Shown here: positions 26,806-34,895 of the stretch, piece after piece
Layout: each line of letters opens with the position of its first letter
Position numbering within the stretch: the first letter of the stretch is position 1
Assembly (NCBI GenBank): GCA_947488275.1
Contig: CANKZX010000009.1
Location: 1 to 38,558 of the forward strand
Origin: Alphaproteobacteria bacterium
GTDB taxonomy: Bacteria; Pseudomonadota; Alphaproteobacteria; Paracaedibacterales; CAIOTO01
Direction: 5' to 3'
Length of the DNA: 38,558 bases
Program-made: the position numbers and the translations under genes
Notes under the pieces: model-generated
Database searches by the model: none
What the model saw: only the letters and a program-made list of their open reading frames with translations
Told to the model about the DNA's origin: nothing

Positions 26806-28056
26806 ATGCAAAATCCATGCCAATTTTTTAAAACGATGCCAAAGGATGCACGCGTGCCCTTCGTTTTATTGTTTGTGTTATGCCCAATTGTTATTTTTTA
26901 CTCACGTTATGCGACTATTATTCTATCAATTTCCTTTATATGGGCGTGCTTTTATCTTAGAAAAACATGGACGCCTTCTGCTGTGTTTTCGATTTTGCAA
27001 AGGCAGATAGCGCCAACCGATAAAATGGAACGTTATTTAAATTATGGTCTGGTTGTTGTGGGTTTTTTTGATTTATTTCGTCCCTATAGTGATCATGTTA
27101 TTGAATTGAGAATGTTTTTGTTGTTAATAGCTGGTTTTATATGGTGGCAGTCAGTTGTTTATTTAAAGGCTATATCTTATTTACGTGCGGCCTTGTTTTG
27201 TGGTGTGGTTGTTGCAAGTATTATTATTTTTGTGGATTATTTTTGTGGCAGTGTATGGCTTTCGCTGCATCCTGATAAAAGCCCCGCCGCCTTATTTTCG
27301 ATTGTTGCAATGACAATATCTACGGTTATTTGGCCAATTATGGCACGGCAGTCTTTTTGGAAAACGGCTCTTTTTAGTCTGTTGATTATTGTTTTAATGC
27401 CTATTTTGGATTGTGATACAGCGGTTGTCGGGGTTATGTTGGGTTTGATGTGTTATGGTTTGGGTGCTATGCAGACTAAATTATTTTGGCGTTTTATACA
27501 GGCGAAAATTGTTATTATTTGTATAGCCCTTCCATTCTTTTTTAATACGTTTATGACAAAAGAAATGATTTTAGATATTAATCACTCAGCGCCTATTTTT
27601 AGCTATATTCATCGTTTGTATATATGGCAATTTACAAGTCAAAAGATTATGGAAAGACCGTTTATTGGTTTTGGTATTAATGCGGCTCTTAAACCAGATG
27701 TTGGCGGTGGACATGCGAAATGGGAATTTTTTGAGCATCGTCATAATGAAAAAGATCTTGTCAAGACTGAATTTATTAGTCGTCAGATAAACTTTCATCC
27801 CCATAACGCCATTTTGCAATGGTGGCTTGAAACAGGGCTCGTTGGTGTTTTGTGGTGGTGTGCGCTTCTTGTGTTTATTGTTGAAAAAATAAGATGTCTT
27901 CCTTTGCGTGCGCGCCGCATAACGTTTGCTTTTTTTGCGACAAATATGATGATTATCCTTGTTAGTATTGGATTTTGGCAAACATGGTGGTGGGCGACGT
28001 GGCTTTTATTGTTGCCATTTGTTGCTGCTGACCGTGACGAAGAAGAACATCAATAA
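26806..28056 (+). CDS. O-antigen ligase / Wzy-like polytopic membrane protein
   Basis: A 416-aa protein with about ten to twelve hydrophobic helices across its length. A large periplasmic loop carries the Wzy_C-type signature FHPHNAILQWWLETGLVGVLWW (about 327-348), preceded by FIGFGINAALK. These features fit the O-antigen ligase / polymerase family, which joins or polymerises lipid-linked glycans at the outer face of the inner membrane. Which step, and on which glycan, is not decidable. The last two codons and stop fall in the first copy of the 20-bp direct repeat that brackets the toxin-antitoxin genes. ATG 26806 is used; an ATG at codon 11 is possible. Confidence 0.8.
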   Translation: MQNPCQFFKTMPKDARVPFVLLFVLCPIVIFYSRYATIILSISFIWACFYLRKTWTPSAVFSILQRQIAPTDKMERYLNYGLVVVGFFDLFRPYSDHVIELRMFLLLIAGFIWWQSVVYLKAISYLRAALFCGVVVASIIIFVDYFCGSVWLSLHPDKSPAALFSIVAMTISTVIWPIMARQSFWKTALFSLLIIVLMPILDCDTAVVGVMLGLMCYGLGAMQTKLFWRFIQAKIVIICIALPFFFNTFMTKEMILDINHSAPIFSYIHRLYIWQFTSQKIMERPFIGFGINAALKPDVGGGHAKWEFFEHRHNEKDLVKTEFISRQINFHPHNAILQWWLETGLVGVLWWCALLVFIVEKIRCLPLRARRITFAFFATNMMIILVSIGFWQTWWWATWLLLLPFVAADRDEEEHQ

Positions 28057-28068
28057 AATTATCCTTTT
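28049..28068 (+). repeat. Direct repeat, left copy, flanking the toxin-antitoxin module
   Basis: ATCAATAAAATTATCCTTTT, identical over all 20 bases to 28691-28710. It spans the stop codon of the O-antigen-ligase-like gene. Confidence 0.95.
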
Positions 28069-28089
28069 AACGATGCTTAAAAATTCTTA

Positions 28090-28118
28090 TTGACGTACGT
28101 TAAAACGTACGTTATTGT
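28090..28118 (+). promoter_or_regulatory. yefM-yoeB promoter with overlapping operator palindrome
   Basis: TTGACG (28090-28095), exactly 17 bases, then TATTGT (28113-28118). The spacer and -35 carry the inverted repeat ACGTACGT-TAAA-ACGTACGT (28093-28112). A palindrome placed over the promoter is the normal design for repression by a YefM antitoxin or the toxin-antitoxin complex. Confidence 0.7.
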
Positions 28119-28154
28119 GGTCTCAATGTAGTTGTCCTACACATGAGGATCGAT

Positions 28155-28397
28155 ATGGATACACTTACTGTAACTGAAGCGCGTACAAATCTTTATAAGC
28201 TCATTGAGAAGGTTGGAGAGGATCATCAGCCAACACTGATTATTGGAAAAAAAGGGAACGCCGTTCTCATGAGTGAATCAGATTGGAATTCAGTTAATGA
28301 AACAATGTATTTGCTTAGTTTTCCAGGTATGCGTGAATCTATTATTGAGGGGATGAAGGAGTCTTTGACTTCATGTGAACAGAAGATCGATTGGTAA
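28155..28397 (+). CDS. yefM: Type II antitoxin, Phd/YefM family
   Basis: An 80-aa antitoxin that should neutralise the adjacent YoeB-type toxin and bind its own promoter. The N-terminal DNA-binding fold is typical: MDTLTVTEARTNLYKLIEKV, then PTLIIGKKGNAVLMSESDWNSVNETMYLLS. The C-terminus (SIIEGMKESLTSCEQKIDW) is the flexible toxin-wrapping part. An upstream ATG at 28143 is in frame, but AGGA at 28146-28149 lies between the two ATGs with 5-base spacing to 28155, so 28155 is chosen. The stop overlaps the toxin start (TAATG). Confidence 0.92.
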   Translation: MDTLTVTEARTNLYKLIEKVGEDHQPTLIIGKKGNAVLMSESDWNSVNETMYLLSFPGMRESIIEGMKESLTSCEQKIDW

Positions 28398-28660
28398 TGG
28401 TTTATACGCTTTATTTTACAAAAAAAGCTCTTAAAGATTCATTGAAAATCAAAGAAGCTGGTTTTAAAGATAAAACATGTAAATTGCTAATTCTTCTTGA
28501 GCAAAATCCATATCAAATACCACCTTCTTATGAAAAACTTATAGGAGACCTTGAAGGCGCCTATTCTCGTCGCATTAATATCCAACACCGACTTGTATAT
28601 CAGGTGAATGAGCACGAGAAATATGTTAAGATTCTAAGAATGTGGACGCATTACGAATAA
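28397..28660 (+). CDS. yoeB: Type II toxin, YoeB/Txe family mRNA interferase
   Basis: An 87-aa RelE-superfamily ribosome-dependent endoribonuclease that cuts mRNA when the antitoxin is lost. It shows LYFTKKALKDSLKIKE at the N-terminus, NPYQIPPSYEKLIGDLEGAYSRRINIQHRLVYQV in the core (the family's ...G..P..L...L.G..SRRI...HRLVY), and ends RMWTHYE with the His/Tyr pair used in catalysis. It looks intact. It begins at the ATG that overlaps the antitoxin TAA by one base. Confidence 0.92.
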   Translation: MVYTLYFTKKALKDSLKIKEAGFKDKTCKLLILLEQNPYQIPPSYEKLIGDLEGAYSRRINIQHRLVYQVNEHEKYVKILRMWTHYE

Positions 28661-28690
28661 ATCGTTGATTGCAGAAAACCCATTAAAAAG

Positions 28691-28710
28691 ATCAATAAAA
28701 TTATCCTTTT
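28691..28710 (+). repeat. Direct repeat, right copy, flanking the toxin-antitoxin module
   Basis: Perfect 20-base copy of 28049-28068, located 30 bases after the yoeB stop. It overlaps the start of the -35 region of the next gene by two bases. Confidence 0.95.
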
Positions 28711-28737
28711 GATTTTTATGATATTTTTGTGTATATA
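28709..28737 (+). promoter_or_regulatory. Candidate promoter of the SNF2-family gene
   Basis: TTGATT (28709-28714), a 17-base spacer and TATATA (28732-28737), 38 bases before the ATG. Its -35 begins inside the right copy of the direct repeat. Confidence 0.45.
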
Positions 28738-28775
28738 AGGGATAATTTATAAATAATTAGGCGCCTGTTTCTCAT

Positions 28776-31700
28776 ATGGATTTAACACAACTTAATCAGG
28801 CGTATGCTTCTCTTTCGGATAATGAAAAAGCATATTTGACACTTGTATCTTTGCTACCCTCTTGTTCAAGCTGGCAAGCCCTTGGGTGGGGTTATCGAAA
28901 AATCCTAAATCCTAATAGTCCGATTAATTTTGATAATTATCGTTTTTCGTATGAAATTCAGCCTGAAGTAAATCAGGTGCAACGTTCCCTAAAACGAAAA
29001 GGGTTTTTAAATGCAGAGCATGTTATTCAGCCTCAATTACTCCATGTCTTAACGTGTTTGGCATTTGAATCACCTGCCATTAAAACACATATTGATAGTG
29101 TGAATCAGGTACTTGAAAAGTGGTCTTATCGTTTAGAAGGTACGGAAGATGTTCGTCTAAGACATGCTGTTTATGCCAATAATGCGATTCATTATGAGAA
29201 TTATGTTCGAGAATTACCACATACTGTTTATGCTCATTGTCTCACGCACTACTTCTTGGATGAAGCTATACCAACAGCGTGGCTATTAACGCGCCCCCAT
29301 GTTTTTTTAACATCTTTATTGCGGTTGTTACTTGATGATTTATACACAAAAGGTATCGAATCGAATAAAACAAGTGAATTATTATCGTATTTTGAGGCAC
29401 GTCGTCATCAGGCTGATCATAGCTATATTAATCCAGCTTTTTATTTGCATGATATATTTCATTGCCATAAAGATTATTTAATAAACGCGAATTATGATGA
29501 CAATAAAGATTTAGCACTTAATAAGTGTGTTGAAGCGGTTGCTACGTTTTTAATGCAAGGATCGTATGAGAAAAGCAGTGCCCTGTTTCAAGATGCATTT
29601 AAGGTTATGCAAAAGCAAACAGGAAAACGTAAAAATTTTATTCCGCTGCCGTTAACTTTTATTAATTGTTTGATTCTACTGGCGCAACGAACAAAAGAAT
29701 CTTTTAAGAAATTACAGGATATTTTAGATGCTGAAATAGCCGCAAAACGATCGCCTGCTGTTTTTGATGCGATTCAAAATGCATCTTATATGCTGCAGGG
29801 CTTGCGGTCACGAATTGTGATACCAAAGACGATTGATTATGGTGATTTGCCACCATTTGATCGTGCGATTTTAACGCTTTGCATGTATTGGCTTGATGTT
29901 GAAAAAGTATCGTTAAAGATTTGTGAACTTGAATTCGATCGGTATGCGGATAAATTTCCTCTTGTTGCTAAAATTTTTGCGGATGTGATTTTGGAATTGA
30001 ATCCTACTCATAAACCATGTGCACATTATCGTGAGCAAGCACATTTTTCTGATACGATTATTTTTTCCAAACTTATTGCTATTGCAGAGGGATGGGAACT
30101 TGCACTTGAAAACCTCGATACATTTTTTGGCAGCGCTAAGCTTGAGTCTGAGTCTAAAGAGAAGCGTCTTGCCTGGCTTTACGATATTAAAAAACGTGAG
30201 ATTACGGAAGTTCTTGAACAAAGCTTAACGAAAACAAAGTGGAGCAAAGGGCGTGCTGTCACCCTTAAACGTCTCTATGAACATGACAAGTTACCATTTA
30301 TTACCCCTGAGGATCAGCGTCTTATAAAGGCTCTGAAACGTGAACGGTATAGTAACTGGGGTGCACAATATTATTTTGAATGGGATAAGATCAAAATGCA
30401 TCTCGCATTTGTTGGTCACCCTCGTATTTATAATCATCATATCCCTGAACAGACGCTTGAATTCTATGTTGGTCATCCTGAATTAATGATTAAGCAGCTT
30501 GATGAAAAACATTTTCATTTATCGCTATCTCATCATAGTACAGAGGAGCATCTTTTTACCGATAAAGAGAGTGCTAATCGCTTTCGATTGGTGCATGTTG
30601 ATGAGTCTTTATTGCCATTGGCTGAGATTTTAGGAAAAAAGGGCATTAAGGTTCCAACACACGCAAAAGATCATATTATTTCGATTGTTCAAAAAGCAGG
30701 TTTAATGCTCCCCATTCATTCGGATGTTGCTGAAATTGATATCCAAGCCCAAGATGGTGATGCAACGCCTTGTTTGCAATTGCAACCTCTTGGTGAAATG
30801 GGATTGCATGTTCAGTTATTGGTGCGTCCATTTGGTGATAAAGGTCCTTATTTCCGTCCTGCACACGGGCGAACATCCGTTCAAATGATTGATAATATGC
30901 TGCCCTGTCGCGCCAAACGTGATTTTGATAAAGAACGTGCATATGTTGCTGACGTGCTGCAACATTGCAAAATACTTGCGCAGATGAATGATGGCAGCGA
31001 TGAATGGGAACTTGACGATCCGTATGATTGTTTGGAAACACTGGCAGAACTTAAAGAATACGAAGAGAAAAATGAACCAGACACCCCTCCCCGTGTTAAA
31101 ATTGAATGGCCACAAGGGCGTAAAATTAATTTATCTGAACCAGTGTCATTTAACAGTTTAAAACTATCGATAAAAAGTGAACGTGATTGGTTTTCAGTTG
31201 GTGGTACCGTTCAGGTTGATGAAAATACGGTGCTTGATTTAAAGCAAATTTTATCGCTGCTTGATCAGTCAAGGGGGCGTTTTATTCAACTGGATGATCG
31301 TAAGTTTATTGCTCTTACAAACGGTCTTAAAAAACAATTGCAAGAATTAACTTTCTTTGGGGAAAGTGATAAAAATGGCAATTACCGTGTTCATAATCTT
31401 GGTGGGCATGCGTTAAAGAATTTTGCTGACCAAACAAAAGAAGTTGCTGCCGATGCGGAATGGAAAAAAAGGTTGAAGACGTTTGAAAGCGCTGATGCGT
31501 TTACACCTGTATTACCTTCAACATTGCAGGCAACGTTACGTGAATATCAATGCGAGGGGTTTGATTGGATGTCACGTCTTGCACACCTTGGGATGGGGGC
31601 GTGTTTGGCCGATGATATGGGGCTTGGAAAAACAGTGCAAGCCCTTGCGGTCTTACTTAACCACGCGCCAAATGGACCGTGTTTGGTGGTGGCGCCAACG

Positions 31701-32906
31701 TCTGTTTGTCATAACTGGCATGAAGAAATTGCTAAATTTGCACCAACACTTCATTCGTATGCGATGGAAATTGATAACAGAGCTGCGTTGATTGCGAGTC
31801 TAAAGCCAATGGATATTTTGATCTGTAGCTATACACTTTTGCAACAGGAGGCGGAGCTCCTTAAAGATAAAAAATTTGAAGTGATTGTTTTAGATGAAGC
31901 ACAAGCCATTAAAAATGCCACAACTAAACGTTTTCAGGCAGCGATTCAGTTAAATGGAAATTTCAAATTAGCCCTTTCGGGAACACCCATTGAAAATGGG
32001 CTTGATGAATTATGGAGTTTGTTTCGATTTATCGCCCCTGGTTTATTGGGCAGTAAAGAATCATTCCAAAAGAAATTCATGACACCACTTGATAAAGAAA
32101 AAGATCAGGCACGTAGGCAGGCGCTTAAGAATCTTATCAAGGCGTTTATCTTGCGGCGTACGAAAACAAATGTTTTGCAAGAATTGCCCCCTAAAACAGA
32201 ACAAACCATTCACATTGATATGGAACCTGAAGAAAAAGCCTTTTACGAAGCCGTTCGTCAAACAGCGATTGATAATATTACGAATAATGATCAAAAAGGT
32301 GGACAACGCAAGATTCATATTTTGGCTGAAATTACCCGCCTGCGCAGGGCTTGTTGCCACCCCAAACTTGTTGATAATAATATCGATATCCCAAGCAGCA
32401 AACTGAAAGTATTCTTAGAATTGGTTGATGAACTTTTGCAGAATAATCACAAAGCATTGATTTTCAGTCAATATGTAAGCTATTTAGATCTTGTCCGTGC
32501 AGAACTTGATAAAAAAGGAATAGATTATCAATATTTGGATGGAAGTACCGCCGCTGCAGAACGTCAGAAACGGGTGAATGCCTTCCAAGAAGGGAAAAGT
32601 TCCCTTTTCCTGTTAAGCCTAAAGGCAGGTGGCGCTGGGCTGAATCTAACAGCAGCTGACTATGTGATTCATATGGATCCATGGTGGAACCCAGCCGTTG
32701 AAGATCAAGCATCGGATCGTGCGCACCGTATGGGGCAGCAGCGCCCCGTTACGATCTATCGTCTTGTTATGAAGGATAGTATTGAGGAGCGTATTTTAGC
32801 CCTTCATAAAGATAAACGTGATTTGGCAGATGATCTTCTTGATGGCAGCCAACACGTGACAAAATTGACAGAAGACGATTTGATTAAGCTGATGATGGCA
32901 GCCTAA
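28776..32906 (+). CDS. SNF2-family DNA-dependent ATPase / helicase
   Basis: A 1376-aa protein. The C-terminal ~450 residues are a full SNF2 motor: LADDMGLGKT (Walker A, about 944-953), VVAPTSVCHNW, LDEAQAIKN (DEAQ-type motif II near 1040), ALSGTPIENGLDELWSLFRF, then the second RecA lobe ALIFSQYVSYLDL, YLDGSTAAAERQKRV, LLSLKAGGAGLNLTAADYVIHMDPWWNP and QASDRAHRMGQ (motif VI, about 1312-1322). The middle (about 560-900) resembles the bacterial SNF2-associated region. The first ~500 residues are helical, with no domain I know and no nuclease motif I can see. It translocates on duplex DNA; the biological role is unknown. The ATG has a weak ribosome-binding site. The stop TAA overlaps the ccmF ATG by one base. 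Confidence 0.92.
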   Translation: MDLTQLNQAYASLSDNEKAYLTLVSLLPSCSSWQALGWGYRKILNPNSPINFDNYRFSYEIQPEVNQVQRSLKRKGFLNAEHVIQPQLLHVLTCLAFESPAIKTHIDSVNQVLEKWSYRLEGTEDVRLRHAVYANNAIHYENYVRELPHTVYAHCLTHYFLDEAIPTAWLLTRPHVFLTSLLRLLLDDLYTKGIESNKTSELLSYFEARRHQADHSYINPAFYLHDIFHCHKDYLINANYDDNKDLALNKCVEAVATFLMQGSYEKSSALFQDAFKVMQKQTGKRKNFIPLPLTFINCLILLAQRTKESFKKLQDILDAEIAAKRSPAVFDAIQNASYMLQGLRSRIVIPKTIDYGDLPPFDRAILTLCMYWLDVEKVSLKICELEFDRYADKFPLVAKIFADVILELNPTHKPCAHYREQAHFSDTIIFSKLIAIAEGWELALENLDTFFGSAKLESESKEKRLAWLYDIKKREITEVLEQSLTKTKWSKGRAVTLKRLYEHDKLPFITPEDQRLIKALKRERYSNWGAQYYFEWDKIKMHLAFVGHPRIYNHHIPEQTLEFYVGHPELMIKQLDEKHFHLSLSHHSTEEHLFTDKESANRFRLVHVDESLLPLAEILGKKGIKVPTHAKDHIISIVQKAGLMLPIHSDVAEIDIQAQDGDATPCLQLQPLGEMGLHVQLLVRPFGDKGPYFRPAHGRTSVQMIDNMLPCRAKRDFDKERAYVADVLQHCKILAQMNDGSDEWELDDPYDCLETLAELKEYEEKNEPDTPPRVKIEWPQGRKINLSEPVSFNSLKLSIKSERDWFSVGGTVQVDENTVLDLKQILSLLDQSRGRFIQLDDRKFIALTNGLKKQLQELTFFGESDKNGNYRVHNLGGHALKNFADQTKEVAADAEWKKRLKTFESADAFTPVLPSTLQATLREYQCEGFDWMSRLAHLGMGACLADDMGLGKTVQALAVLLNHAPNGPCLVVAPTSVCHNWHEEIAKFAPTLHSYAMEIDNRAALIASLKPMDILICSYTLLQQEAELLKDKKFEVIVLDEAQAIKNATTKRFQAAIQLNGNFKLALSGTPIENGLDELWSLFRFIAPGLLGSKESFQKKFMTPLDKEKDQARRQALKNLIKAFILRRTKTNVLQELPPKTEQTIHIDMEPEEKAFYEAVRQTAIDNITNNDQKGGQRKIHILAEITRLRRACCHPKLVDNNIDIPSSKLKVFLELVDELLQNNHKALIFSQYVSYLDLVRAELDKKGIDYQYLDGSTAAAERQKRVNAFQEGKSSLFLLSLKAGGAGLNLTAADYVIHMDPWWNPAVEDQASDRAHRMGQQRPVTIYRLVMKDSIEERILALHKDKRDLADDLLDGSQHVTKLTEDDLIKLMMAA

Positions 32907-34855
32907 TGCATCCTTTTATTGCTGAGGCTTTGCTTGCCTTTTTTATTGGTGTTGAAGCGATTCAATTGTTAAGGAAAGACGGCAATCAACGCATCAGCAA
33001 GACAATAAAATCGCTCGATTTCGGTTTTATGATCTTAGGGGCTTTGTTTGCGATTACGCTTATTGCCCATCTAACGGTAGATGTTCGCTATTTATGCGTC
33101 ATGCACCATAATCACCCTGCACAAGCCCTTCATTATCGTTTGGCCAGTTTGTGGAGCCATCATGAAACGTCTTTGTTTGTGTGGTTATGCCTTTTGAATT
33201 GTGTTTCTTCGTGGGTGATACTGCCTGATAATATGGTGTGTTTTAAACGGCGATTGCTTGCCTTTATAAACATATGCTTGGCGCTTTATATGTGTGTGGC
33301 GGCTAATCCATTTGCATCAACGCCATTAGCGTTGCTTCATCAGGAAAGTCATGGTTTAAATCCATTGCTGTATGATTTAAATATGGTCTGGCATCCGCCG
33401 CTCCTCTATTTGGGGCAGGTCTGGCTTTTTGTGCCATATGCTTTGGCGCTATATGCGGTGCGGCATCGTGATGTGGCGCTTGATTGGATTCTTTATCATA
33501 CAAAAATCGGTTTTGGCGTTCTGACAATTGCGATTGCCCTTGGTAGTTTTTGGGCGTTTACCCAACTGGGGTGGGGTGGTTTTTGGTTTTGGGATCCTGT
33601 TGAAACGGCATCGCTTCTTCCATGGTTGGCGGCGCTTATTGTGTTTCACGTGCCGCAGCATGTTCTGTTAAAACGTCCATGGCTGGCGGCAATGCCATTT
33701 GTGTGTGTGTGCATAAGTTTGTGGATTATTCGGTCAGGCATTTTGGTTTCGGTGCATAGTTTTGCTAAAGATGCGATGGCGTTTTGGTTGCTGGGTGCTT
33801 TTGCCTGTTTTGTAGGGTTATTTGTGGTTTTATGCGCGCATCAATCCAAGCAATCTTTTAGACAATTGCAACCAATCAATGCGCACGAAAGAAGTTTCCG
33901 TGTATGGCTTTTAACTTTTGGATCGTGGTTGCTGGGTGGAACCTTATTGATTATTTGTTTGGGGCTTTTTATTCCGTTTGTGTTTAATGTCACCTTGGCA
34001 CCTTCTTTTTTTAATACTGTGTTGTTGCCGCTATGGGCAGTCATTGCTTTGCTTATGGCACTGGCGCCAAAGCCACCCCTTTATCATTCACCATCATCCC
34101 GAGTTTGTGTAAGCAAACATGATGATTCAGCGGGTGATCCAGTGAGTGATTCAGCAGCTGCTATTGTGGAAATGCCTGTTTTACTGGATGGCCACACCAG
34201 CTTACGCTGGCTCGCCATGACGGCAAGATTGTGCAAAATCATCGGTAATGAATATTTAAAATATACAACCGCTTTGCTGTCCGTTTTTCTGTATTTGATT
34301 CTGTATCGGGATTTACTGTTTCCCTATATCGTGTTGGGTGCGTGTGGTGCGTTATGCGCTGGGGCAATGATGCCTTTTGTGCGAAAACGGATGTGTTTAG
34401 CGTTTGCACATATGGGGGTTGGGTTTTGTTTGATTGGTCTTGCAAGTTATAGCGGTAATTCACCTGAAACAACGTTGGTTTTAAATCGTGGTATGCCTTT
34501 AACCCATGGTGTGTATACATTGACGTTTAGCGAAACAACACGGGAAGATGGGGATTTTACCAGCCTATTGCGTGCGCATATTTATGTAACAGAAAGGGAT
34601 TTCCCAAAACGTCTTGTTTTGCAGCCAGCAAAGCAGTATTTTCATGCCTCCCAATTGCAGCGTTCAAAGGCTGATTTTGGTCTCATTGATAGAGGGAAAA
34701 TAGTGCTAATTACCAGTATTGAACCGTTGACAGAACATACGATGGCCATTACATTTCATGAAAAAAATGGGTTGCTTTGGCTGTGTTTGGGGGTGTTGTT
34801 AATAGAGATTGCGATGCTGCGGCGTGTTATGGATAAACCGCAAAAGACCTTATAA
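32906..34855 (+). CDS. ccmF: Cytochrome c-type biogenesis protein CcmF, carrying a translated palindromic element
   Basis: Polytopic heme lyase subunit of system I cytochrome c maturation, joining heme to apocytochrome c in the periplasm. At 649 aa it is near normal length. The tryptophan-rich heme-handling motif WGGFWFWDPVETASLLPWL lies at about 226-244, with conserved periplasmic histidines around it. PFASTPLALLHQESHGLNPLLYDLNMVWHPPLLYLG (about 134-170) is another signature. Residues about 395-440 are hydrophilic and out of character; their DNA (34091-34224) is a family A palindromic element read through in frame. The start overlaps the SNF2 stop (TAATG), an unusual partner. No other ccm gene is visible in the window. 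Confidence 0.94.
   Translation: MHPFIAEALLAFFIGVEAIQLLRKDGNQRISKTIKSLDFGFMILGALFAITLIAHLTVDVRYLCVMHHNHPAQALHYRLASLWSHHETSLFVWLCLLNCVSSWVILPDNMVCFKRRLLAFINICLALYMCVAANPFASTPLALLHQESHGLNPLLYDLNMVWHPPLLYLGQVWLFVPYALALYAVRHRDVALDWILYHTKIGFGVLTIAIALGSFWAFTQLGWGGFWFWDPVETASLLPWLAALIVFHVPQHVLLKRPWLAAMPFVCVCISLWIIRSGILVSVHSFAKDAMAFWLLGAFACFVGLFVVLCAHQSKQSFRQLQPINAHERSFRVWLLTFGSWLLGGTLLIICLGLFIPFVFNVTLAPSFFNTVLLPLWAVIALLMALAPKPPLYHSPSSRVCVSKHDDSAGDPVSDSAAAIVEMPVLLDGHTSLRWLAMTARLCKIIGNEYLKYTTALLSVFLYLILYRDLLFPYIVLGACGALCAGAMMPFVRKRMCLAFAHMGVGFCLIGLASYSGNSPETTLVLNRGMPLTHGVYTLTFSETTREDGDFTSLLRAHIYVTERDFPKRLVLQPAKQYFHASQLQRSKADFGLIDRGKIVLITSIEPLTEHTMAITFHEKNGLLWLCLGVLLIEIAMLRRVMDKPQKTL
34091..34224. repeat. 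Bipartite palindromic element, family A, copy 3, inside ccmF
   Basis: Two hairpin arms. The first (34091-34130) has GTTTG-tgtaag-CAAAC within ATCATC...GATGAT. The second (34184-34224) has CCAGC-ttac-GCTGG within CTGGATGGCCACA...CTCGCCATGACGGC. The arms are 53 bases apart. The second arm matches arm 1 of the element at 11975 at 39 of 41 positions (opposite strand). The ccmF frame stays open throughout, adding roughly 45 residues. Confidence 0.88.
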
Positions 34856-34864
34856 AGGGGGAGA

Positions 34865-34885
34865 GGGGTGGAGAGCTGCCACCCC
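34865..34885. terminator. Hairpin between convergent ccmF and the ankyrin gene
   Basis: GGGGTGG-agagctg-CCACCCC, a 7-bp G/C stem in the 40-base convergent gap. No T-run follows on either strand, so termination is possible but not shown. Confidence 0.35.
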
Positions 34886-34895
34886 GCCCCAGTGC

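Noticed and set aside
27586-27981. 131-codon minus-strand frame
   Set aside because: It lies antisense within the O-antigen-ligase-like gene, whose membrane helices and HPHN motif are clearly the coding sense.
34865-34885. Strong bidirectional terminator between ccmF and the ankyrin gene
   Set aside because: The hairpin is good but lacks a T-run on both strands, so it is only listed with low confidence.
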